In this document: in pieces, positions 9,980 through 19,913 of the stretch | How the letters are laid out: each line of letters begins with the position of its first letter | How positions within the stretch are numbered: position 1 is the first letter of the stretch | Assembly (NCBI GenBank): GCA_016800925.1 | Contig: JABCPU010000646.1 | Coordinates: 1-33,114 of the forward strand | Direction of reading: 5' to 3' | DNA from: Suillus spraguei | Lineage: Eukaryota > Basidiomycota > Agaricomycetes > Boletales > Suillaceae | DNA length: 33,114 nt | Position numbers and translations under genes: made by a program | The notes under the pieces: generated by a model | Told to the model about the DNA's origin: nothing | Databases searched by the model: none | The model's input: only the letters and a program-made list of their open reading frames with translations

Positions 9980-10322
9980 CAAGTATATATCAATTGGATA
10001 TTCTCAACCAATCTGCATGTAGCTTGGGGTCCCTCTGTTTACCCTTCTGTTTCCCGATGATCCAGTGTACTCCATATGACATGTTTGCATCTTGTGTTTT
10101 CGACAACATGTAGACAGTGTTTCCCTTCTTGTATCAAATTTTGTAGTGCTTGACTGATCCCTGATATAATTACATGTTCACCATGTGTGTTCAAACCAAA
10201 TTCTAGGCTCCACCCTCAATTTACCGCCTTAATGAACATGTATCTAACTCATCAATGATCAGTGCCATTATAAATTTAGTTCTGTTCCCCTTGCCCCTCA
10301 GCTTCTCCAGCTCACTCTAAGT
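9980..10322 (+). promoter_or_regulatory. Upstream region of the 10323 gene
   Basis: No gene is supported between LTR C and 10323. A TATAAAT box at 10269-10275 lies about 50 bp upstream of the likely start codon and is followed by a pyrimidine-rich leader, typical of a fungal core promoter. Confidence 0.4.
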
Positions 10323-10469
10323 ATGCCTCACAAGAAACCATCAAAGGGAAAGCAGAAGTCAAAGGTGCAATATCAATTCTTCGTCATTGCTACCAACTAA
10401 CATATTTGTAGCAATTACCAAAAATATCCAGAGTCCACAGGGAAGAACCCATGTGGAAATACTGCCAGC

Positions 10470-10942
10470 TGTTACAGTCGTATGTGCCCCTATTCATTTT
10501 TCATCTCCTTCACCTTGTATATTACGTAATGTGACTCTGACTCATATGCTCAACGCATCTGTACTATAGTTGCCTTCCTTCTTTGGATATGCACTTACGT
10601 TTTCATGTCTCTCTTGGTCCGTGCGCACATATTGGCTTATTTAAGCATGTTGTATTATGCTTGTATACCTTACTTTAATCTTACTGGGTTTTACCTGGAA
10701 TATCCTTCGCTTAGGTCTCCAACCTAAGTCGTCTGAATCATCTCTAAGTCTAAGCACTCCTTAGCCTTAGTCTCTATTCTACTGAACGTCTTAGAGTCGT
10801 GACTCTTCGACTGAACCCTTGATCCTACTTGGAACCTTTCCTAAGTAGTAGCCCTTGTTCTCTTTTGAACGTAGTCGAACCTCCCAGCAGACCATCTGTG
10901 TCTTATCACTGTTTGCTAGTGATGCCATCCCAGTTCGTAACA
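10470..10942 (+). mobile_element. Solo LTR D
   Basis: 473 bp from TGTTACAGTCGTATGTGCCC to CAGTTCGTAACA, same orientation as LTR A. The flanks CCAGC and CCAAT share only three of five bases, so its target duplication has mutated or the insertion site was altered. It interrupts the second exon of the gene starting at 10323. Confidence 0.85.
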
Positions 10943-11084
10943 CCAATGCTCAGATCAGACTGGCTGTAGAGTGTCTGGTAGCACCATCCCAACTGGCTAT
11001 ACAGCCACCAGCCGTGCCTCCCCCCACAACCAAGGCCATACAGTGCATGATCAATGGCATCATCTGCACAGTCCCTGCAACAGC

Positions 11085-11282
11085 GCCCCCCACAGGTAAA
11101 CCCTCCTAGCCAGGACATGATGGGTGGGCCATCGTTAATGGCCCACCCTTGCCCCCCACAGGTGAACCCTCCTAGCCAGGACATGATGGGCAGGTCATCA
11201 TTAATGGCTCACCCTTGCCCCCCACAGGTGAACCCTCCTAGCCCAGACATGATGTGTGGGCCATCGTCAATGGCCCACCCTC
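11085..11282 (+). repeat. Coding minisatellite, 3 x 66 bp
   Basis: Three tandem 66-bp units start at 11085, 11151 and 11217. Each encodes 22 residues of the form PPQVNPPSQDMMGGPSLMAH plus two. The period is a multiple of three, so the frame is kept. Units differ at a few positions. A degenerate fourth copy (LPHINLPSQDMV) follows. Confidence 0.9.
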
Positions 11283-11891
11283 AGTCCATACAGCAGTGGC
11301 TCCCGCATATCAACCTCCCTAGCCAGGACATGGTGGCTTCATCGACCATACCATGCACTCAATTCCTACCACAGATGGCCCCACAGATACCTCCATCTAG
11401 CCAGCAATCAATAGCTGGCCCATCAACCATATCTGCTCAATCTCAGCAGCAGATACCCTCACAGTCTACCACTCCCTCCCAGTTCCAATCCTGCATGCAG
11501 ACTCTGATGCTCAATGTAGAAGGAGTCCACCAGGCTGTTGAGAACTACAGGCCAGGCCTGAGGATGCAGACAGACCACAGCAATGCATTGGTACGTGTCC
11601 CTTCAGTACATGCAGCAACTCAGGCTGCACCATATGAGGCCTATTGCCTCATCGTGGCATATGCAAAGCCAAGACCAGGTGAAGTGATATAGGGTGAGGA
11701 ATTTTCAACTGGTGTGATCTATGTACATCTTCTGTGTAGTAATTTACATTGATTAATCTAAATGTTAGGTTGTGCCTAGATCCTCAAGAGCCATTCACAA
11801 GCCCACCCACCTGCGCCTCCCTCCTGTAGAACCTGCAGGCACAGGTCACATAGCCCAACCAGGCTTGGGTTCCCCTGCCATTAGTGGCCAA

Positions 11892-12364
11892 TGTTACGAA
11901 CTGGGGTGGCATCACCAGCGACAGTGAAAAGACACAGACGGTCTGCTGGGAAGTTCTACAATGTCCAAAAGAAGACAAGGTGAAAGTACAAGGAACGTGT
12001 TCCGGGTACGATCAAGGGTCTGGCCTCAAGGATAAGTCCGAGAGGTTCTTACGAGAATGGAGACTAAGGCTAAGGGGTGCTTAGACTTAGAAACAATTCA
12101 AGGACGACTTAGGTTGGAGGCCTAAGCGAAGGAAGTTCCAGGTAAAACCCAGTAAGATTAAAGTAAGTATTTACTACAAGTACACTGTGCTTAAATAGGC
12201 CAATATGTGTGCACAGACCAAGTAACCGTGAGAATGTAACTGTGTATCCTAATAGGAAGGCATGTGTTGTACAGATGCGTTGAGCATATAAGGCAAAGTC
12301 ATGTGACACGTATACAAGTAAAGAAACAAAGGGAAAATGAATAGGGGCACGTACTATTGTAACA
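11892..12364 (-). mobile_element. Solo LTR E
   Basis: 473 bp from TGTTACGAACTGGGG to ATTGTAACA, with a perfect target duplication GCCAA (11887-11891 and 12365-12369). The host reading frame is open on both sides and in register, showing that the insertion is later than the coding sequence. Confidence 0.92.
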
Positions 12365-13293
12365 GCCAACCTCTCACGTCCAACAGTACCCAACCACCTC
12401 CACTGTCATCAGTCACTGCCTCACGCATTGTTGACAGCACCTGTGATGCATTCAAGAGGGATTTCATCAACAACTTGATGGTGACAAGTAACTATCTGAA
12501 GGCTATGGCACAGCACACATTCAATAAGGGAGTGGAGGCGCATTCATCGTCATCAACAATGGACTCGGTCAATGCATGGGTAGTTGAAAGCCAAAAAAAT
12601 GAACTGAAGAAGCTCAGAACCATTCCGAGCACTGGTCAAAGTATATTCAAAGATGTAGGCCGTTCTGCAGTTAATCTTGCCCTCCCTATCAGTGAGCAGG
12701 ACAAAGAGTTAGAGCATCAGAAGGTTTACATTGATAGTCTCTGCACTGACTTTGCTTACCTCGACGATCCAGACACTGTAAGTCTCAAAGTTTCAAATAT
12801 GACTCTTTCCAAAGTCTGACTTGGACATATGCATTCTGCAGCATTCAGAAACCCTGACCTCTTCTGCATAATCAGCTATGTATTGCATGAGAAGAGGTTG
12901 TCCCACTGGATTGACCCAAGCAAGCGGGATCTCAACAATATTATCGCATTCTCTAGCACAATCTTATGTTGGGCACTGCAGGAGCATGCTAATGGCTCCA
13001 GCGGCAAATCAGAATTTGTCATTGAGGACAATAGGGCAACATCTGATTCGATCGTCCAACGTTTGGACGGCCTGTCACCATCGCAGAGGATAGCTGTTGA
13101 TAAACTTGTTGATGACATTTTTGCTGAGATGTAGTAAAGTATTATTTTGATCGTAGTGGTGTTCATCCGGTGTTCAAGTAGAACCTCTCATATTTGTTTG
13201 TCAATTGTTTATATATTCTTGCGATATCTTATTGATGGTGTAAGTATATGACTAGCATTTGCAGCAGACTTGCCATTTTAGAGTATTCCCTGA

Positions 13294-13355
13294 GCCTCTC
13301 GTTAGTGTACGACAGAGGTTACTGGCCTCTCGTTAGTGTACGACAGAGGTCACTG
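13294..13355 (+). repeat. 31-bp tandem repeat with hairpin
   Basis: Two near-identical units start at 13294 and 13325. Each contains CCTCTCGT, a short spacer and ACGACAGAGG, which can form an imperfect stem-loop. They lie about 70 bp upstream of a TATA-like box. Confidence 0.7.
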
Positions 13356-13423
13356 GCCTAGTCCAAACGGGGAGTGCAATTTGAATCAAATTGGCGCGCT
13401 TAGCTTTGTAGATAGGCTGACTG

Positions 13424-13431
13424 TATATAAG
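13424..13431 (+). promoter_or_regulatory. TATA-like box
   Basis: TATATAAG lies downstream of the 31-bp repeats. The nearest ATG downstream opens only a very short frame, so the gene it served is not visible. Confidence 0.25.
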
Positions 13432-14136
13432 CGATGGGAAATAATTGTGAGAAATGATTGATCGAGTGGTAGTGGCGTTGTCGGCAAGATGTCGGAGTAA
13501 ACCCGCTCAAGCTGCCGAAGTGAAGCACCGAGTCATGGTTGTACCAGTATAAGTGACTATTACTGGAACCATTGAATGTCCTGTGACAGTGTCTGCATGA
13601 ATGTTAAAGAAATCTTCCTGGTCATATGCCCCTTGTCCACCATACATCTAAAGCCACCAATGGAAATAATTCCCAGAGTCTGTCGCCTCAGCGAGGAGCG
13701 CGTGGTTGTGACTGCTCCGTCGGTGCTGGCGCTGTCGATGCTCTGAGTTATCGCGGCTTCAAGGCAAAGTGTTGGCAGGCTGCTATTTCACTCTCGGCGA
13801 CAAAACAGCTTGTAGAATAAAATCTCTCCGTGTTTTTCATGCCTCAAAACCAAAGCTCGTCCGATAATCGATTCAGCCGCAATAGACCAATTGAACTTGG
13901 AGTGCAATAGCGCATAGGCTCTGTTTCTACCGAGCCAACAGCACGCCGTGTGAAGATCGGCCACCGTCAGTGGCGGTGTTCTAGTCTGGATACCTAGCGG
14001 CTCCCGTCTGTTTGCAGCCTGGATTTGCTGTGGATACTGTGCAGATCAGTCTTATCAATGAAATATCAATATCTGATTTCATCTCAACGCAACATGAAGT
14101 CCTCAAGTCGTGTCCGACCCACTCCCAGCTTCGAAA

Positions 14137-15180
14137 ATGAGTAAAAAAAAGCCGCAAGGCTGGTGCTGGGTATATTTTGATACTCACCCAGATTTCGAGA
14201 AGAAACTCTCTGCAGCCTATGCAAACGAGAAAGAGAGACAGCCAAAAGTGAGGTGTAGAGCATGGAAACGAGCAGCAGAAGGATCGTGAGAAAGAGCACC
14301 AAGGTCTACGAAATGATGTGCAAATGCATGATCAAATCATCGCATAATATAAACCTCTCAATACTATGTTGGTTACAGGTCATGGGTTCAATTTTTCCCT
14401 AATACACCCTCCAATGAATTTCAAAAGGAGCTCTTGCAAGAAAGACATGGTGACTGGCGAGGAATTTACACATTGGGTGTACTTGGTTCCAAGTTCCGCG
14501 TATGTTTGATCTGTTTATTACTTTTGCTCGGCACTCATGACACTGCAAATTGTACCGAAAACATCGCGACCATCTCAAGGTGTATGGTGGTATATGTTAT
14601 CAAAAGGTCGGGCTAACACCACTGCAGAAATTCGCCGGCGACTTTTTTCGATCTGTGCAAACTCGGCTTCTTGTGAACATCTTTTCAGTCTTTTCAGCAC
14701 ATTACTCACAAAACTTCGTTCGTCTCAGTCTGAAAAGCCTCATGGACTTGGCATAATTGCACGTTTATCTGCGAGACGAGTATATGCAGATGGACGACAA
14801 AAAGGGCTGTCTGCGTCGCACAAGGGAAATCATACCCGACCCACTGCCCTCATCAGCTATTGTGACCGCAGACTCTGTTCCTAATGATCTATTATCAGAG
14901 GCCGAGCAGCCAGAAACTCAGGATGAAGATGTCAATGATGATGAGAACTCACTTGGGCACATCACATCTGCAGCGCTCCTTCGAAGACTAGGATGCCACA
15001 GATGATGTTCCTACGTTCAACGACATCCCCCCTTCAACTTCGGAGACGAGAGCTGGGTAAAATTGACGGATTTATTTCGGATGAGGTCAATGGACGATGA
15101 ATTCGAGTTTGACGAGTTAGTCGACATGGATGTTGAAGGCGAAGATGGCGAACAAACACTTGATGACATGATGAGTAGTC
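14137..15180 (+). pseudogene. hAT-family transposase remnant
   Basis: The N-terminal frame from ATG at 14137 reads MSKKKPQGWCWVYF and ends, after KVRCRAWKRAAEGS, at a TGA (14287-14289). This resembles the BED-finger-like start of fungal hAT transposases, but the usual second cysteine appears as Trp. The central catalytic part is missing. Near 14600-14740 the C-terminal dimerisation signature appears: RRRLFSICANSASCEHLFS, then LLTKLRS. After a frame shift come LMDLAHVYLRDEYMQMD and an acidic tail reaching about 15180. Hallmark residues and spacing match the hAT dimerisation domain (Dimer_Tnp_hAT). The element is internally deleted and frameshifted. I could not place its terminal inverted repeats. 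Confidence 0.65.
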
Positions 15181-15289
15181 AGTTTATCTCCAGATCCCAC
15201 CCTCCCAGCTTAGTAAACTTTGTTGCTACTGGGCCTGAACCGGAGCTAAACTCATTTCCCAGGCTAGACAGTGGCTGGCCACTGCCACT

Positions 15290-15666
15290 GGCGCTAGGAA
15301 CACTGACCCCTAGACTCGGAGCCACAGGATACGCTAGAGGAATGGAACAAGTTTTCAAATGTTATCTTTGGCACGGTCCGTTACCCGATGCTCTGCACCT
15401 CAGGCTCGGCCCGAGACTACCATATTACAGTCCAACGACGACGATAGTACACTAACCCTACTAGCCCTCCCAAAATCGTAAATCCATCAATGTTTTAACT
15501 CTTTGAAGTTAGTAACAACACTGGTTTAGTAGGCCGTGACTCTATACCCAGCGTCCTTTTGCATCTCACAAACCGCGAATGTCCCGATGTTGAGGCGTGC
15601 CCCCACCATTCCGCCGTTCCTACCGGCCATACTCCATCGATAACAGCTTGGATTCCCTTCATTGAC
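15290..15666 (+). repeat. Inverted duplication, left arm, outer part
   Basis: It aligns with the reverse complement of about 19083-19500. Shared blocks include GACTCGGAGCCACAGGA, ACTAACCC, CCTCCCAAAAT, CTCTATACCC and CAGCTTGGATTCCCTTCA. On the right arm this DNA lies directly upstream of the FAD-oxidase start, so it is probably the promoter region of a mirrored second gene copy. Homology ends at about 15662, where the LINE poly(T) begins. Confidence 0.75.
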
Positions 15667-15690
15667 TTTTTTTTTTTTTTTTTTTTTTTT
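15667..15690 (-). other. LINE poly(A) tail
   Basis: A run of 24 T on the plus strand directly at the boundary of the inverted-duplication homology is the 3' tail of the minus-strand LINE. Its length suggests a fairly recent insertion. Confidence 0.85.
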
Positions 15691-15881
15691 GATCCTTGTT
15701 TATTGTCCGTTGGGGCTATGCCCTATGATGGACACTACCTACTGTACATCTAATCTATTCGTATATGCTTTGGTCCGTTTTTTGGTTGTCTATGCTATAC
15801 AGTGGTCCTGGCTTGCGCGCGGACGTTAGGGCCTTCTTCAGGCTCTTGATATGATTTGTGCGACTTGTTGTCGCGTTTCCT

Positions 15882-17417
15882 CTATTCCTTCTCCTTTTCC
15901 GCTGGGGGGGTTACATCTCCGAAGGTTTGTTCCAATCTTCTCGTGCGCGCGATGTACGTCAACGTTGCTCTCATTCCCTTGCTTTCGTTCAGCAGGTACT
16001 CGATTTTGCATTGTCTTGCTCCGACTTCTTTCCTCATTTGTTCTCTCTGGTTCACGTATGCTGGGCAGACTAGGATGAAGTGGTGTACCGTTTCGTCATG
16101 GTTTTCGCATGCTGGGCAACGCGCCGTTGGGGATTTCGCTATTCGTTTGAGGTGTTTGTTGAGCGCTATATGTCCCGTGCGGAGTTGAAACATCAGTGAG
16201 CTGTGACGTCTCGGTAGCTTCTCTATCTTCTTTGCAAACTTCTTTGATGGTGCTGACGTGTCGACTGATTTGAGCAGTGTGTAGCGCGGTGAGTTCTCCA
16301 TGATGGTGGTGGCCTCTTTTTTGATCTTTGCGTAGAAGTGTTGTCTTAGTGCCGCTTTGCTCCTTGGTAGGATTCTGAGTTCTCCTTCCTCGGTTAGGAG
16401 CGACTTTGGCTGGGCTCGTGTGTCTGATGATTCGCCTCGTGCGGCGCGTTTCGCGTGAGTGTCTGCCTCTTCATTCCCTGGTATCCCTACATGGCCTGGC
16501 GTCCATCTGACTTTGAGTTTTCTTTCGTCGTGCTCAGGGATGAGTCTTCTAAGATCATCGTGGAATTGGTCCATGAGGTAGTGTCCTGGCTGTGAGCGGA
16601 AAGCTTCGGTTGCTCTTATCGCTGCCTGATTGTCGACACCTAGGGATATGGTGCCCCTTCTTCCTCCCGTCTCCTTCAGCAGTTGTACTGCTAATATCAT
16701 CCCCACCAACTCTGCTTCATAGACCGTATGCTCGCGGTCGCTCCCCAAGTGAAACCTCTTGCTTCCTATCACTTCGTTGCCTCTCATGACCACTGCTGCT
16801 CCTCCAACTCCCCCATCCACCATTGACCCGTCTGAGTACGCCCTTAGGTTTTCATCGGCGAGTCCGTCTTCTATCTTTGCTGTCTCGGCCTTCTCCGCTA
16901 TGTGGATGTCTACATCCGGCTCCCACTTGGGGTAGTGTCTGACTGGGTCTATCTTTTCCACCGTCGATGGGTTGATCCTGAATTCGTACATCAGCTTATG
17001 CAGTGGGGATGGATAGCGTTTTTTCCCCTTAAAATCTCTCTCTTTGCCGTAATCGTATGCGTTCTTGATTCCCTTGGCTAGTGGATGTTTCTGTGGGAGT
17101 GTCGCCATTCTGAGCGTGGCTCTGTAGCACGCTTTTCGAAGAGTCTGCTGAAAAGGTAGTACATTAGCGTGCGCGTCTAGCATGTCTGTGGGACTTGATC
17201 TTAGTCCTCCCGCAATTGATATGGTTGCCATTCTCTGCACTCGCGCCATCTGCGAGGCGAAGCCTCTTGCTCCTCGCCCTTTCCCCCTTTTCCCCCTCCC
17301 CTTTTCTACTAGACCTGCGCACCACACATCTGCGGCGTACAACATCTTCGGGACGATTACTCCCTCATACAGTTTTTTCATCAGTTTCCCGTGTATTCCC
17401 TTCGTCGGACGTATCAT
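15882..17417 (-). CDS. LINE ORF2 C-terminal part: RT thumb, RNase H, zinc knuckle
   Basis: 511 codons are open from the first Met, with about 60 more open codons upstream to the truncation. Residues 1-60 continue the reverse transcriptase C-terminal region (LYEGVIVPKMLYAADVW). RNase H follows, with all four acidic residues visible: D196 in AYSDGSMV, E235 in YEAELVG, D262 in GVDNQAA and D319 in GNEEADTHAK, together with WTPGHVGIPG. A CCHC-type motif lies at about 434-451 (CPACENH, HHFILVC). The finger and palm domains of the RT with the YADD-type motif are missing, so the fragment cannot retrotranspose itself. The absence of stops over 1.5 kb contrasts with the surrounding pseudogenes and points to a young insertion. 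Confidence 0.85.
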   Translation of the reverse strand: MIRPTKGIHGKLMKKLYEGVIVPKMLYAADVWCAGLVEKGRGKRGKGRGARGFASQMARVQRMATISIAGGLRSSPTDMLDAHANVLPFQQTLRKACYRATLRMATLPQKHPLAKGIKNAYDYGKERDFKGKKRYPSPLHKLMYEFRINPSTVEKIDPVRHYPKWEPDVDIHIAEKAETAKIEDGLADENLRAYSDGSMVDGGVGGAAVVMRGNEVIGSKRFHLGSDREHTVYEAELVGMILAVQLLKETGGRRGTISLGVDNQAAIRATEAFRSQPGHYLMDQFHDDLRRLIPEHDERKLKVRWTPGHVGIPGNEEADTHAKRAARGESSDTRAQPKSLLTEEGELRILPRSKAALRQHFYAKIKKEATTIMENSPRYTLLKSVDTSAPSKKFAKKIEKLPRRHSSLMFQLRTGHIALNKHLKRIAKSPTARCPACENHDETVHHFILVCPAYVNQREQMRKEVGARQCKIEYLLNESKGMRATLTYIARTRRLEQTFGDVTPPAEKEKE

Positions 17418-17599
17418 CCGGCTACATGCTAGCGCGTACTTCGTTCCTTTGGCCAGTGCGTGGGCCGCCTGCTCCTTGAAGTTTAGATTTTCGTCGATGA
17501 TGATTCCTAGAAATTTGTGCGACTTCGAAGGTTGGATTGTGTGATCGCGGATGGTGATGGGTACTCGTGGCGTAGGGACTGTCTTGTTGGGGTTTTCGG

Positions 17600-17863
17600 T
17601 GCTTTCATTTTGATCGTCACACGCGGCGGCCGTGTTACAGGTCGAAACCGGTGATCACTCAGCGAATACAGGGTTTTCGTTGACCCCCTGGAGTCCAAAC
17701 TGCTTTGGTTTCGTTTTCAGAAGTCGTATACGAACAGAGTGCCCAGACAGCAACTATTGGCATGGGGTTGGTTTGGGAAGATGTCTATTCCGCACTTGCG
17801 CAATACAACGCGACCGTTGTAGGAGGGAAGTCTAGTAGTGTTGTGGTTGGTGGCTTCGTCTGA
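17600..17863 (+). pseudogene. FAD-oxidase fragment, inverted copy
   Basis: The plus-strand fragment matches the reverse complement of about 18285-18545. The best preserved part reads TATIGMGLVWEDVYSALAQ followed by YNATVVGGKSSSVVVGGF, the substrate-proximal part of the FAD-binding PCMH domain of berberine-bridge-type oxidases. Its upstream exons were lost where the LINE now sits, and the fragment ends at the centre of the inverted duplication. It is more conserved than the equivalent stretch in the other copy, which has a stop after TATIGT. Confidence 0.65.
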
Positions 17864-17886
17864 TCAGCCCGCCCTGTGATCAATTG
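17864..17886. other. Centre of the inverted duplication
   Basis: The junction contains two TGATCA motifs about 16 bp apart. Left-arm homology stops just before it, and the right-arm coding sequence runs in from the other side. Confidence 0.4.
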
Positions 17887-18919
17887 CCATTAGGATTGTA
17901 GCAATACAGGAATACAGTGCCTACCCAGACTTGAGACTGGGGATACGTCTTCATAGTCACTGTGGTAGCAATTCCCTGCAACAGATCAACATGTGCACGG
18001 GCATCCGTGAAGCAATACCATCATGTACAAAGTTGTTGAATCATCCCTGAAAATTCACCGAAAATGAGATACTGACTATCTGGATGTCAAGATACTTACC
18101 CGAAGGTCATAGAATAGATCTGGATTCGAAGAACTTGTGATATTCGCGACCGTGCCATTAGGCATAACGAGCTCAAACAATACGATGTTGTCGACCGACA
18201 AACCATACTCATTGCTGAGATATGAATATCCTAGTCAGAAAATAAAATGTTCAATCACCGATGTTTTTCCACGAGCAGGTGAACCCACCGACTCCGACAC
18301 CACTAGACTTCCCTCTCACAACGGTCACACGGTATTGCGTGAGTGCGGAATAGACATCTTGCCAAACTAATCACGTGCCAATAGTTGCTGTCTGGGCACT
18401 CTGGTCATATACGACTTCTGAAAATGAAACCAAAGCAATTTGGACTCCAGGGGTCGATGAAAACCCTGAATTCGTTGAATGACCACAAGTTTTGACCTGC
18501 CGCCGCGTGTGACAATCAAAATGAAAGCGAAATAGTTGGTGGACTCACTACAAATGGGGTCTGGTCCTTTACCAATCATCGGAGCTAGTCTTCATTAGCA
18601 TCAGGATATTCCATTGAACTTACAGCGATTCCGACGTCCTGAGCGTTCGCGGGCTCAAAGGAACATGCAGAAGTTTCAGTATTGGTAGTAGCCCAATTGT
18701 CAATATCGTCCGTGTATTTGAACGACCCTATGGATTGCTTAGTCCCTCTTGCGGTAATGAGTATTGAATGGACTCATCGCTGGAATACACTTTGGATGCA
18801 GAGGAGGCAGCGATCTCTTGGCATGTTGCAGTATAGTCAGCTCTCCGCAGCCCTGTGGACGCGGAGAGGCTAATGAGGCCTGAAATAACTGCGAAAGACA
18901 GGCCAGGAAAGAATGTCAT
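17885..18919 (-). pseudogene. Berberine-bridge-type FAD-linked oxidase, decayed
   Basis: The minus-strand start at 18919 encodes a likely secretion signal (MTFFPGLSFAVISGLISLSA) followed by CQEIAASSASKVYSS. A frame shift leads to TDDIDNWATTNTETSACSFE and PANAQDVGIAV, the W-x-S/T...AC.EP pattern that opens these oxidases. After an intron and shifts come NPGFSS-like and FSEV-like remnants, LVWQDVYSALTQY, YLSNEYGLSVDNIVLFEL, PNGTVANITSSSNPDLFYD, GIATTVTMKTYPQ and SQVWVGTVFLY, ending near 17885. The order matches the FAD-binding PCMH domain of secreted BBE-like oxidases. The C-terminal BBE segment is absent. Multiple frameshifts and a stop make it a pseudogene. Confidence 0.7.
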
Positions 18920-19500
18920 TAGTTTTGATGAGAGAATAAGACATCAAAAAATTCAGCATGACTCTTTAAATCAGAAATTCGAAAGGTATGAGAAGACCAC
19001 TGCTAAATATTCTACATGCCATTCCCCGGCCTCGATTGAGAAAACAAAAGCTCTGTATTGAGTATCTATGCAGATCATCGAGTCCGTGAAGGGAATCCAA
19101 GCTGTCACTGTGCTATCCTATCAATGGAAGGTGGCCGGATAATACTGGCATGCCTCAGCACCCCAGGGTATTCGTGATTTGGAAGATTTGAAAGGACACT
19201 GGGTATAGACTATATTAGTGTTGCCACTAACCCATTAAAAGAGTCAAAACCTAACTGTATTTTGGGAGGGTTAGTACCAGCAGTCATTTGAATTAATCAG
19301 AACTGGACAGCATGAGCTTGAGGCGTGACTGCTAGAGGACGCTGAGAGGGTAATCATTGTGGCTCGTGGTCTCTGCCCCGACTCAGAGTTCTCCCAGAGC
19401 GCTTGATAACAGGTCGTAGGCTCCGTATTTGATTCGATAAGGATCTGAAAATTGTCCCATCCCTTTAGTGTGTGTCCTGTGGCTCCGAGTCTTGTGACAG
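17885..19500 (-). repeat. Inverted duplication, right arm
   Basis: This arm contains the oxidase pseudogene and about 580 bp of upstream sequence. Its outer part (19083-19500) is the reverse complement of 15290-15666, and its inner part (18285-18545) of 17600-17863. The central 18545-19083 portion has no partner, because it is replaced in the left arm by the LINE. Confidence 0.75.
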
Positions 19501-19913
19501 CCAGACTTTTAACCATTTTCGTTGATCTCTCCGATTCTCTGAGCTCTCCGCGCAATTCTCCCGGAAATAATATTGCCTCTCCAATGTGCTTCAACGTGGG
19601 GGAGTTCTGGCATGGAATCATTTTTATCAGGGGACTACAAAAGTCAATGAAGGGCACTGGCAAGCACTCTGCGGATATTGATATTGTGTCAAAGTGAAGG
19701 CTACAAATCTAAGCGCTAGCCCGTATAAGGCATGGTGCCTCATGGCAAGTTGTCACCGAGGTTGATCATGAGCATCTGTTAATGGAGGGCTGCAAAACCA
19801 GCACACCTACCTGTGTACTAGGCCTGCCGTTGACAGCGTGACCAAACATTCATATTAGGTAGTCGTTTTAGCAGATCAATTGAACAATCGCAAAGCAAAA
19901 CGTAAACTAGTAC
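19501..19913. other. No recognisable gene
   Basis: Short frames are present on both strands, but none shows family motifs. It joins the right arm of the inverted duplication to dispersed repeat copy 2. Confidence 0.4.

Larger units (their letters stand above)
10323..13134 (+). pseudogene. Gene interrupted by two solo LTRs, DUF6532-like C-terminus
   Basis: Exon 1 encodes MPHKKPSKGKQKSK (10323-10364). An intron follows, with an acceptor near 10432. The next exon is cut by LTR D. Beyond it a proline/glutamine/serine-rich region carries three 22-residue repeats (11085-11282), then an intron (from 11682, acceptor just before the GTTGTGCC stretch near 11770), then an exon cut by LTR E. Removing LTR E and one target copy leaves the frame open across the site. 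The final exons (to TAG at 13132-13134) contain FKRDFINNLMVTSNYL and AFRNPDLFCIISYVL, WALQEHANG. They resemble the DUF6532 domain of basidiomycete proteins of unknown role. In-frame stops at 10967, 10979 and 11048 and an unresolved phase at the last intron (12796) indicate decay. Confidence 0.5.
13135..14136. other. Intergenic stretch with short repeats
   Basis: No gene is supported. It holds a 31-bp tandem repeat (13294-13355) and a TATATAAG box (13424-13431). Frames at 13626-13820 and on the minus strand near 14000 lack family features. Confidence 0.4.
15667..17600 (-). mobile_element. 5'-truncated LINE retrotransposon (Tad/R1-like)
   Basis: It is inserted in minus orientation. The poly(A) tail appears as 24 T at 15667-15690, followed by about 190 bp of 3' UTR and a long reading frame. 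The 5' end, near 17600, falls inside the reverse transcriptase. The frame is open up to there, with HKFLGIIIDENLNFKEQ just upstream of the first Met at 17417. 5' truncation plus a poly(A) tail is the usual product of target-primed reverse transcription. Flanks CTTCATTGA (left) and CTTTCATTTTGA (right) are at best a diverged target duplication. Confidence 0.85.

Noticed and set aside
9498..12364. LTR C and LTR E as the two ends of one LTR retrotransposon
   Set aside because: Each has its own perfect target duplication (GTGAT and GCCAA), and the DNA between encodes the 10323 gene, not gag or pol.
15290..15553. hAT terminal sequence at CTATACCCAG (also CACTGGGTATAG at 19197)
   Set aside because: Homology between the two sites continues well past this motif on both sides, so it is internal to the inverted duplication rather than an element end.
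15559..15753. Plus-strand frame with a run of phenylalanines
   Set aside because: The phenylalanines are the LINE poly(T) read as codons.
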